In this document: positions 42,993 to 50,424 of the stretch, piece by piece
Layout: each line of letters begins with the position of its first letter
Position numbering within the stretch: the stretch's first letter is position 1
From: Croceibacterium mercuriale
Lineage (GTDB): Bacteria > Pseudomonadota > Alphaproteobacteria > Sphingomonadales > Sphingomonadaceae
DNA length: 64,000 nucleotides
Assembly: GCF_000802385.1 (NCBI RefSeq)
Contig: NZ_JTDN01000001.1
Span: 1,619,501 to 1,683,500, forward strand
Reading direction: 5' to 3'
Made by a program: the position numbers and the translations under genes
The notes under the pieces: generated by a model
The model's input: the letters and a program-made list of their open reading frames with translations, nothing else
The model's database searches: none
What the model was told of the DNA's origin: nothing

Positions 42993-43277
42993 TCACCGGC
43001 GCTTCGTGCGCGTCGGTGCGTGAAAGTCGGGGGGCTTGTTCGCCACCCACTGCACGAAGCCGGCCAGTTCGGCATTCTCCAGCAGACGGGCACGATCCGC
43101 GCCTTGCCGCATCAGTTGCGCGTTGGTGAAATGCGCATGGATCGCCTTGTGGCAGATCGGGTGCAGCGGCACGGTGGACCGACCACCCTTGGCCTTGGGC
43201 ACGGTATGATGCTGCTGCACGCGGGCGCCGAGGGGCCGGCCGCACAGCCAGCAGACCGGCGCATCAACGTCCGACAT
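42993..43277 (-). CDS. HNH endonuclease family protein
   Basis: 94 residues. Zinc-finger-like CWLCGRPL at the N-terminus, then the HNH core: QQHHTVPKAKGG, LHPICHKAIHAHFTN. This is the compact McrA/HNH type. Function unknown; such orphan HNH proteins occur widely and are not by themselves restriction systems. It overlaps the end of the upstream EamA gene by 14 bases and converges on atpC, leaving only 14 bp between stops. Confidence 0.85.
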   Translation of the reverse strand: MSDVDAPVCWLCGRPLGARVQQHHTVPKAKGGRSTVPLHPICHKAIHAHFTNAQLMRQGADRARLLENAELAGFVQWVANKPPDFHAPTRTKRR

Positions 43278-44181
43278 CGGCCTCGGTCTGCGCCTCCGCC
43301 AGCGGCTGACGCGTGGCGTGCCACATATACAGCCCGGCCCCGATGATCAGCGCCGCCCCGATCAGCGCGGTGCGGTCCGGCACCTCGTCGAAGAACAGCG
43401 CGCCCAGCGTCGTCGCACCCAGCAGCTGACCATAGGTCATCGGCGCCACCGCACCCGCGTCGGCCCGCGCGGTGCCCATGTAGATCATCCCGTGCGCGGT
43501 GCTGGCGATGCCGCCGACCAGCAGCAGTCTGGCCAGCACGCTCCAGTGCGGCCAGGTGAGCTGGAACGGCTCCAGCCCCGTCGCGTGCAGCAGCGGCACG
43601 ACCGGCAGCATGAACAAGGTGGCGGTGATCGCCAGCCAGTATTGCATGCGCAGGACACTGGCTTGCCCGCGGCTGGCACGGTTGGCGACCATGGTGACCG
43701 CCAGGCCGGTTGCGCCCAGCAGGGGCAGCAAGGCCGCAGGTCCGACCGCCGCCAGATTGGGCCGCAGCACGATCGCGACGCCCGCAAAGGCGATGGCGGT
43801 GGCAATCCAGGTCTCGCGCCGGGCAGGCTCCCCCAGCAATACCATCCCCAGGATTGCCGTCAGCACCGGTTGCGTGAAGGCGATGGTGGTCGCTTCGGCC
43901 AGCGGCATGATCCAGAAAGCCATGAACATGCCGACGGCCGACAGCGCGATGGCGATCCCGCGCACCCATTGCAGTCCGCTCCGCGGCAAGGCCAGCGCGG
44001 CCACGCCTTCCTGCCGGGCCAGCACCAGGCCCAGCAGCAAAGCCGCCGCCAGATAGCGGCCGCAGACCATGGCGGGTGCCGCCCAGGTGCCGGCAAGCCC
44101 CTTCACCAGCGCATCGCTGACGGACAGCAGCATGAACCCTGCCAGCGTGTAGAGCAGCCCTGCGCGTTCCCCGCCTTGCAT
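43264..44181 (-). CDS. EamA/DMT family transporter
   Basis: 305 residues, ten predicted helices in two EamA repeats, a metabolite exporter or importer of the drug/metabolite superfamily. Recognisable pieces: SVSDALVKGLAGTWAAPAMV in the first repeat, PLAEATTIAFTQPVLTAILG and MTYGQLLGATTLGALFFDE with the repeat-end pattern. Start is the ATG at 44181 (MQGGERAGLLYTLAGFMLL). Substrate cannot be deduced. Divergent from cpaF. Confidence 0.9.
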   Translation of the reverse strand: MQGGERAGLLYTLAGFMLLSVSDALVKGLAGTWAAPAMVCGRYLAAALLLGLVLARQEGVAALALPRSGLQWVRGIAIALSAVGMFMAFWIMPLAEATTIAFTQPVLTAILGMVLLGEPARRETWIATAIAFAGVAIVLRPNLAAVGPAALLPLLGATGLAVTMVANRASRGQASVLRMQYWLAITATLFMLPVVPLLHATGLEPFQLTWPHWSVLARLLLVGGIASTAHGMIYMGTARADAGAVAPMTYGQLLGATTLGALFFDEVPDRTALIGAALIIGAGLYMWHATRQPLAEAQTEADVGR

Positions 44182-44282
44182 CGTCCCGTGTCGCAATCCT
44201 TGGTCTGCCGCCCTGCCTGCGGATGTAACGGCGATCGCGCGTTTAGGGAAACGCAAGCTTTGCCGCCTAACCATCCCTGGTC

Positions 44283-45800
44283 ATGAGCGCTTTCGGACAA
44301 AGAACCACCGCCGCCCGCCCCCAGTTCGGTGTGGCGCAGCCGATGCAAGGCACCGGCCTGTCCTTCAGCCCGCCTCCGCCAGCCCAGCCCGACATACCGG
44401 CCGGCCTGGAGCCCGGCGCCGCGGGTGCGCTGGCGGCCGGACCGGCGACGCCCGGCGGCAGCAAGGCCGATGCGATGAGCCGGCTGGAGGATCGCGCCCG
44501 CGCGCTGACCAGTACCGGCGCGGACGACAGCGGCGGGTTCGAGGCCAGCATCCATCGCATCAAGGAGCAGGTCCTGCCCCGCCTGCTGGAGCGGGTCGAC
44601 CCGGAAGCGGCGGCGACGCTGAGCAAGGACGAGCTGGCGGAGGAGTTCCGCCCGATCATCATGGAGGTGCTGACCGAGCTGAAGATCACGCTGAACCGGC
44701 GCGAACAGTTCGCGCTGGAAAAGGTGCTGATCGACGAGTTGCTCGGCTTCGGCCCGCTGGAGGAGCTGCTGGGCGATCCGGACGTGACCGACATCATGGT
44801 GAACGGTCCGGACCAGACCTATATCGAGAAGAAGGGGAAGCTGCAGATCGCGCCCATTCGCTTCCGCGACGAGACGCATCTGTTCCAGATCGCCCAGCGG
44901 ATCGTCAACCAGGTCGGCCGGCGGGTGGACCAGACCACGCCGCTGGCCGATGCCCGGCTGAAGGACGGCAGCCGCGTCAACGTGATCGTGCCGCCGCTCA
45001 GCCTGCGCGGAACGGCGATCTCCATCCGCAAGTTTTCCGAAAAGCCCATCACGCTGGACATGCTGAAGAACTTCGGTTCGATGGATCAGGCGATGTGCAC
45101 CGCGCTGAAGATCGCAGGGGCGAGCCGGATGAACATCGTCATCTCCGGAGGCACCGGCTCCGGCAAGACCACCATGCTGAATGCCATGTCCAAGATGATC
45201 GATCCGGGCGAACGCGTGCTGACGATCGAGGATGCGGCCGAGCTGCGCCTGCAGCAGCCGCACTGGCTGCCGCTGGAAACACGCCCGCCCAACCTGGAAG
45301 GTCAGGGCGCGATCACGATCGGCGATCTGGTCAAGAATGCGCTGCGCATGCGGCCGGACCGGATCATCCTGGGCGAGATCCGCGGCGCGGAGGCGTTCGA
45401 CCTGCTCGCCGCGATGAACACCGGTCATGACGGATCGATGTGCACGCTCCACGCCAACAGCCCGCGCGAGGCGCTGGGGCGCATGGAGAACATGATCCTG
45501 ATGGGGGATATCAAGATCCCGAAGGAGGCGATCAGCCGGCAGATCGCCGAAAGCGTGGACCTGATCGTGCAGGTCAAGCGACTGCGCGACGGCAGCCGCC
45601 GCACGACCAACATCACCGAGGTGATCGGCATGGAGGGCGATGTGATCGTCACGCAGGAGCTGTTCAACTTCGAATATCTGGACGAAGGCGAAGACGGGAA
45701 GATCCTGGGCGAGTTCCGTTCCAGCGGTCTGCGGCCTTACACGCTGGAGAAGGCGCGGCAGTTCGGGTTCGACCAGGCCTATCTGGAAGCGTGCCTCTAG
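44283..45800 (+). CDS. cpaF: CpaF/TadA-type secretion ATPase
   Basis: 505 residues. Type II/IV secretion superfamily ATPase of the Flp/Tad pilus group. The N-terminal 60 residues are Pro/Ala-rich and disordered; then the helical domain (HRIKEQVLPRLLERVDPEAA), and the RecA-like core with P-loop ISGGTGSGKTTMLNAM (about 288-296), Asp-box TIEDAAELRL, and LRMRPDRIILGEIRGAEAFDLL with the Walker B Glu. It powers pilus assembly from the cytoplasmic face. No tadB, tadC, cpaE or pilin gene adjoins it, which is unusual; the rest of the apparatus must be elsewhere. Confidence 0.93.
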   Translation: MSAFGQRTTAARPQFGVAQPMQGTGLSFSPPPPAQPDIPAGLEPGAAGALAAGPATPGGSKADAMSRLEDRARALTSTGADDSGGFEASIHRIKEQVLPRLLERVDPEAAATLSKDELAEEFRPIIMEVLTELKITLNRREQFALEKVLIDELLGFGPLEELLGDPDVTDIMVNGPDQTYIEKKGKLQIAPIRFRDETHLFQIAQRIVNQVGRRVDQTTPLADARLKDGSRVNVIVPPLSLRGTAISIRKFSEKPITLDMLKNFGSMDQAMCTALKIAGASRMNIVISGGTGSGKTTMLNAMSKMIDPGERVLTIEDAAELRLQQPHWLPLETRPPNLEGQGAITIGDLVKNALRMRPDRIILGEIRGAEAFDLLAAMNTGHDGSMCTLHANSPREALGRMENMILMGDIKIPKEAISRQIAESVDLIVQVKRLRDGSRRTTNITEVIGMEGDVIVTQELFNFEYLDEGEDGKILGEFRSSGLRPYTLEKARQFGFDQAYLEACL

Positions 45801-45920
45801 GGCGAAGCTGCCGGGAGTCTGCCGACATCTCGCTCTCGCATCCCCGACCCGTTGCGCATATATAGGATGGATGCTGCGCCCGATCCCCGCTTCCGCTGCC
45901 AACCGTGATGGCCGTTGCCG

Positions 45921-46448
45921 ATGACGTGGCTGGAAAGGATCGCCGTTGTCGTCTTCATGGTCCTGTTCATGGAGTGCTTCGCCTGGGCGGCGCATCGCTA
46001 CATCATGCATGGCTGGGGCTGGGGCTGGCACAAGTCGCATCACGAGGCGCATGAGGGCTGGTTCGAGAAGAACGACCTGTATGCCGCCGTCTTCGCCATC
46101 GTGCCGATCGTGCTGTTCGTCGTCGGCCTATGGTGGGAGCCGCTGTGGTGGGCGGCACTGGGCATCACGATCTACGGGCTGATCTACACCTTCGTGCATG
46201 ACATGCTGGTACATCAGCGCGGCGGGTTCCGGTGGGTGCCCAAGCGCGGCTACTTCAAGCGGCTCCTGCAGGCGCACCGGCTGCATCATGCGGTCGAGGG
46301 GAAGGATGGCACGGTCAGCCACGGCTTCCTGTTCGCGCGCAAGCCGGCGGTGCTGAAGGCGCAGCTGCGCGCCCACGCGGAACAGCAGCACAAGCGGGCG
46401 CCTCAGGCCAGGAACCCTGCCAAGACCCCGGCAGCGGCGGACCAGTGA
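45921..46448 (+). CDS. crtZ: Beta-carotene hydroxylase
   Basis: 175-residue non-haem diiron membrane hydroxylase adding 3-OH groups to beta-ionone rings. Histidine clusters of the family: HRYIMHG, HKSHHEAHEG, HDMLVHQR, HRLHHA. Four hydrophobic segments. The ATG at 45921 is preferred to a TTG two codons earlier. Its stop overlaps the crtW start by 4 bases. Together the two give zeaxanthin/astaxanthin-type pigments from beta-carotene; crtY, crtI and crtB are not in the window. Confidence 0.95.
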   Translation: MTWLERIAVVVFMVLFMECFAWAAHRYIMHGWGWGWHKSHHEAHEGWFEKNDLYAAVFAIVPIVLFVVGLWWEPLWWAALGITIYGLIYTFVHDMLVHQRGGFRWVPKRGYFKRLLQAHRLHHAVEGKDGTVSHGFLFARKPAVLKAQLRAHAEQQHKRAPQARNPAKTPAAADQ

Positions 46449-47209
46449 TAGCGACTGCCCCCGCCAGGGTTGATGCCACACGCGGGCAGGCGGTGGTCGG
46501 CGTGTCATTGGCGGCCGCGATCATTGCCGCTTGGCTGGCGATCCACGTCACCGGCATCTTCTTCTGGCACTGGAGCCTGTCCGCCGTCCCGCTCGCCGCA
46601 CTGATGGTGCTGGTGCAGACCTGGCTCAGCACCGGGCTGTTCATCATCGCCCATGATGCCATGCACGGGGCGCTTGCCCCCGGGCACCCGCGTCTGAACC
46701 GCGCGATCGGTACCGCCTCGCTGGCGCTGTATGCCTGCCTGTCCTACGCCGCACTGCTTCCGCGGCACCATCTGCATCATCGGCATACGGGCCGGGACGG
46801 CGATCCCGATTTCCATGGCGGCAATCCCAGCCTGTTCGGGTGGTTCGGGCAGTTCTTCCGCAACTATTACTCGCACGGGCAGATCGTGCGGATCACGCTG
46901 GTGGCGCTGGTCTACACCCTGCTGCTCGGCGCGCCGCTCGGCAACATCGTCATCTTCTGGGCGGTGCCGGCATTGGGGGCGGTGGCGCAATTGTTCGTGT
47001 TCGGCACCTGGTTGCCGCATCGGGAACGGGACGAACCGTTTGCCGATGACCATCGCGCGCACAGCATCAGGATCGCTCCGGTGCTGTCGCTGCTGACCTG
47101 CTTCCATTTCGGCGGCTATCACCACGAACACCACCTTTCGCCGGGAACGCCGTGGTGGGGGCTGCCCGCCCGTCGGCGCGCCGATGCGGCGACTTCGCGG
47201 GAGCGCTAG
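46445..47209 (+). CDS. crtW: Beta-carotene 4-ketolase
   Basis: 254-residue membrane diiron ketolase introducing 4-keto groups on carotenoid rings. Its His motifs are all present: FIIAHDAMHGAL, RHHLHHRHTG and YHHEHHLSP, with DGDPDFHGGN between. Starts with GTG at 46445, coupled to crtZ (GTGA). Combined with CrtZ this predicts astaxanthin or related keto-hydroxy carotenoids. The final residues are basic and run 4 bases into the convergent map gene. Confidence 0.95.
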   Translation: MIATAPARVDATRGQAVVGVSLAAAIIAAWLAIHVTGIFFWHWSLSAVPLAALMVLVQTWLSTGLFIIAHDAMHGALAPGHPRLNRAIGTASLALYACLSYAALLPRHHLHHRHTGRDGDPDFHGGNPSLFGWFGQFFRNYYSHGQIVRITLVALVYTLLLGAPLGNIVIFWAVPALGAVAQLFVFGTWLPHRERDEPFADDHRAHSIRIAPVLSLLTCFHFGGYHHEHHLSPGTPWWGLPARRRADAATSRER

Positions 47210-47976
47210 GTCCGCAGCGGCGTCTCGTCCGCGCGCAGCGTCAGCACTTCGACGCCGTTACCCGTCACGGCGACCGTGTGTTCGAACTGGGCGGAAAGCT
47301 TCCCATCCCTGGTGACCACGGTCCAGCCGTCGTCCCGCGTGACAACCTGGCGACTGCCCTGGTTGAGCATCGGCTCCACCGTGAACACCATCCCTTCCCG
47401 GAGGCGGACGCCCGAGCCGGGGCGGCCGAAGTTCATCACCTGCGGCTCCTCGTGCATCTCGCGCCCGATGCCATGCCCGCAGAACTCGCGCACGACCGAG
47501 TAGCCGTGCTTCCTGGCATGCCGCTCGATCGCGTGACCGACATCGCCGATATGCGCGTCCGGGCGCACCTGCCGGATACCTTGCCACATCGCCTCCTGCG
47601 CCACCCGCACCAGCCGCCTGGTAGCAGGGGGAACATCGCCGACGAGGTAGGTCTTGCTCGAATCCGCGATGAACCCGTTCTTCTCGAGCGTGATGTCGAG
47701 GTTGATGATGTCGCCGTCTCGCACGACCTCGCCTGCATCCGGCACGCCATGGCACACGACTTGATTTATCGAACTGTTGAGCACGAACTTGAAGCCGTAC
47801 TGCCCCTTGCTCGCCGGGCGGGCGGCGAGATCGGTGGTGATGTAATGGTCGACCAGATCGTTGATCTGCAAGGTCGACATTCCTGCCAGATCCTGCCGAT
47901 CGAGCATCTCGAACACGGAAGCCAGCAGCTTGCCGGAGATGCGCATCAGGGCCACTTCGTCCGGGGTCTTGACCAT
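47206..47976 (-). CDS. map: Type I methionine aminopeptidase (parD-like partner)
   Basis: 256 residues. Removes initiator Met from new proteins. The pita-bread fold motifs are complete: SSINQVVCHGVPD, metal ligands Asp in NLDITLEKNGFIADSSKTY, His in EFCGHGIGREMHEEP, Glu in FTVEPML and in QFEHTVAVT. It starts one base after the stop of a ParD-like gene, so the two form an operon. Such parD-like/map pairs suggest this may be an additional, non-housekeeping Map; whether a second map exists cannot be seen here. Overlaps crtW by 4 bases at its 3' end. Confidence 0.94.
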   Translation of the reverse strand: MVKTPDEVALMRISGKLLASVFEMLDRQDLAGMSTLQINDLVDHYITTDLAARPASKGQYGFKFVLNSSINQVVCHGVPDAGEVVRDGDIINLDITLEKNGFIADSSKTYLVGDVPPATRRLVRVAQEAMWQGIRQVRPDAHIGDVGHAIERHARKHGYSVVREFCGHGIGREMHEEPQVMNFGRPGSGVRLREGMVFTVEPMLNQGSRQVVTRDDGWTVVTRDGKLSAQFEHTVAVTGNGVEVLTLRADETPLRT

Positions 47977-47977
47977 G

Positions 47978-48181
47978 TCAGGCGGCAGCCTGGACGAGCG
48001 ACACCCTGGCTGCCGCCAGTTGCGCCTTGACGATCTCGTTGAACGGCATTGTCGGGTTCGCTTCTGCCAGCATGCCGATTTTGAGCCAGAACTCGGCCTG
48101 CGCGTTGATGGACCGGCACATCACCGCGCTGGCCTTGCGCACCTCCGCATGCAGCGCATCATCGATCTTCACGATCCCCAC
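47978..48181 (-). CDS. ParD-like antitoxin family protein
   Basis: 67 residues starting at the GTG at 48181 with GGGAGG eight bases before it. Reads as a ribbon-helix-helix-type ParD-like protein (MGIVKIDDALHAEVRKASAVMCRSINAQAEFW in part: IDDALHAEVRKASAVM, SINAQAEFWLKIG). No ParE toxin is adjacent; the next gene, one base away, is map. It may autoregulate from the palindrome at 48203-48223. The family is annotated as antitoxin, but a toxic partner is not evident. Confidence 0.75.
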   Translation of the reverse strand: MGIVKIDDALHAEVRKASAVMCRSINAQAEFWLKIGMLAEANPTMPFNEIVKAQLAAARVSLVQAAA

Positions 48182-48202
48182 CGCTGAACCTCCCTGTTGA
48201 AC

Positions 48203-48223
48203 AACATACGGTTCGTATATGTT
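48203..48223 (-). promoter_or_regulatory. Palindrome upstream of parD-like/map operon
   Basis: Inner perfect arms ATACG (48206-48210) and CGTAT (48214-48218) around GTT, with AACAT / ATGTT also matching at the outer ends in a slightly shifted register. It is 22-42 bases before the GTG of the parD-like gene, in an AT-rich promoter-like stretch, and is a candidate operator for the RHH protein. Binding is not shown. Confidence 0.4.
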
Positions 48224-48347
48224 CCATATTCCAGCTGGTCAAATCGGCACCGGCACAATTCGATCCGCCGCCTAACAAACTCACCTGATCGCTCGCCTGT
48301 CGCTCTTGCGAACTGTTATCAGCTTCGTTTATAGCAACACCGTTTAG

Positions 48348-49436
<1,089 letters not shown>

Positions 49437-49447
49437 AAGGACGCAAC

Positions 49448-50338
49448 ATGAGCATTCTCGTCGACAAGAACACCAAGGTCATCACGCAGGGGATGACCGG
49501 TGCCACCGGCACCTTCCACACCGAGCAGGCGCTGGCCTACGGCACGCAGATGGTCGGTGGCGTGACACCCGGCAAGGGCGGCACCACGCATATCGGTCTG
49601 CCCGTCTATGACACCGTGGCAGAGGCCAAGGCCGCGACCGGCGCGACCGCCAGCTGCATCTACGTGCCGCCGCCATTCGCTGCCGACTCGATCCTCGAGG
49701 CGATCGATGCCGAGGTCGAGCTGATCGTGTGCATCACCGAAGGTGTTCCGGTGCTGGACATGGTGCGCGTCAAGCGTGCGCTCAGCGGCAGCAAGAGCCG
49801 TCTGATCGGCCCGAACTGCCCCGGCGTCCTGACGCCGGAAGAGTGCAAGATCGGCATCATGCCGGGCTCCATCTTCTCCAAGGGTTCGGTCGGCGTCGTC
49901 AGCCGCTCGGGCACCCTGACCTACGAAGCCGTGTTCCAGACCACGAATGCGGGTCTCGGCCAGACCACCGCAGTCGGCATCGGCGGCGATCCGGTCAACG
50001 GCACCAACTTCATCGATGTGCTGGAGCTGTTCCTGGCCGATGACGCGACCAAGTCGATCATCATGATCGGCGAGATCGGCGGCTCGGCGGAAGAGGAAGC
50101 TGCGCACTTCCTGAAGGACGAGGCGAAGCGCGGCCGGTCGAAGCCGATGGTCGGCTTCATCGCCGGCCGCACCGCCCCTCCGGGCCGGCGCATGGGCCAT
50201 GCGGGCGCGATCGTCTCCGGCGGCCAGGGCGGCGCGGAAGACAAGATCGCGGCGATGGAAGAGGCCGGCGTGCGCGTCGCCAACTCCCCGTCCGAACTCG
50301 GCAGCACGCTTGACGCGCTGCTGAAGGAACGGGTGTGA
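49448..50338 (+). CDS. sucD: Succinate-CoA ligase alpha subunit
   Basis: 296 residues, CoA-binding and phosphohistidine subunit. The CoA-binding N-terminus ([36 protein letters not shown]), ligand motif [20 protein letters not shown], and the active-site His in [16 protein letters not shown] are present. AAGGACGC precedes the ATG, 11 bp after mdh. The beta subunit gene sucC, normally just upstream, is missing from this cluster. Confidence 0.97.
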   Translation: MSILVDKNTKVITQGMTGATGTFHTEQALAYGTQMVGGVTPGKGGTTHIGLPVYDTVAEAKAATGATASCIYVPPPFAADSILEAIDAEVELIVCITEGVPVLDMVRVKRALSGSKSRLIGPNCPGVLTPEECKIGIMPGSIFSKGSVGVVSRSGTLTYEAVFQTTNAGLGQTTAVGIGGDPVNGTNFIDVLELFLADDATKSIIMIGEIGGSAEEEAAHFLKDEAKRGRSKPMVGFIAGRTAPPGRRMGHAGAIVSGGQGGAEDKIAAMEEAGVRVANSPSELGSTLDALLKERV

Positions 50339-50350
50339 TCGCTTGAATAC

Positions 50351-50375
50351 CGGCGCCCCGCAATCCGGGGCGCCG
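50351..50375. other. Perfect GC stem-loop between sucD and sucA
   Basis: Arms CGGCGCCCCG (50351-50360) and CGGGGCGCCG (50366-50375) are exactly complementary, with a CAATC loop; all ten pairs are G-C. No T-run follows, so it is not a standard terminator. It starts 12 bp after sucD and about 50 bp before sucA; an mRNA processing or stability element, or a partial transcription block, is possible. Confidence 0.7.
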
Positions 50376-50424
50376 CACTGCCCGCCACAGCGAACCGCGG
50401 GAACACGCAGGTCTGGAACCGACA

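Noticed and set aside
42979-43001. Small CGCCGG/CCGGCG inverted repeat between atpC and the HNH gene
   Set aside because: Only six pairs, common by chance at this GC content, and no T-run.
42993-43277. HNH gene as part of a restriction or defence system
   Set aside because: No methyltransferase, specificity subunit or other defence gene nearby; it overlaps a transporter gene in a core region.
44103-46052. 649-codon open frame antisense to cpaF
   Set aside because: Mirror of the cpaF coding sequence; no recognisable domain.
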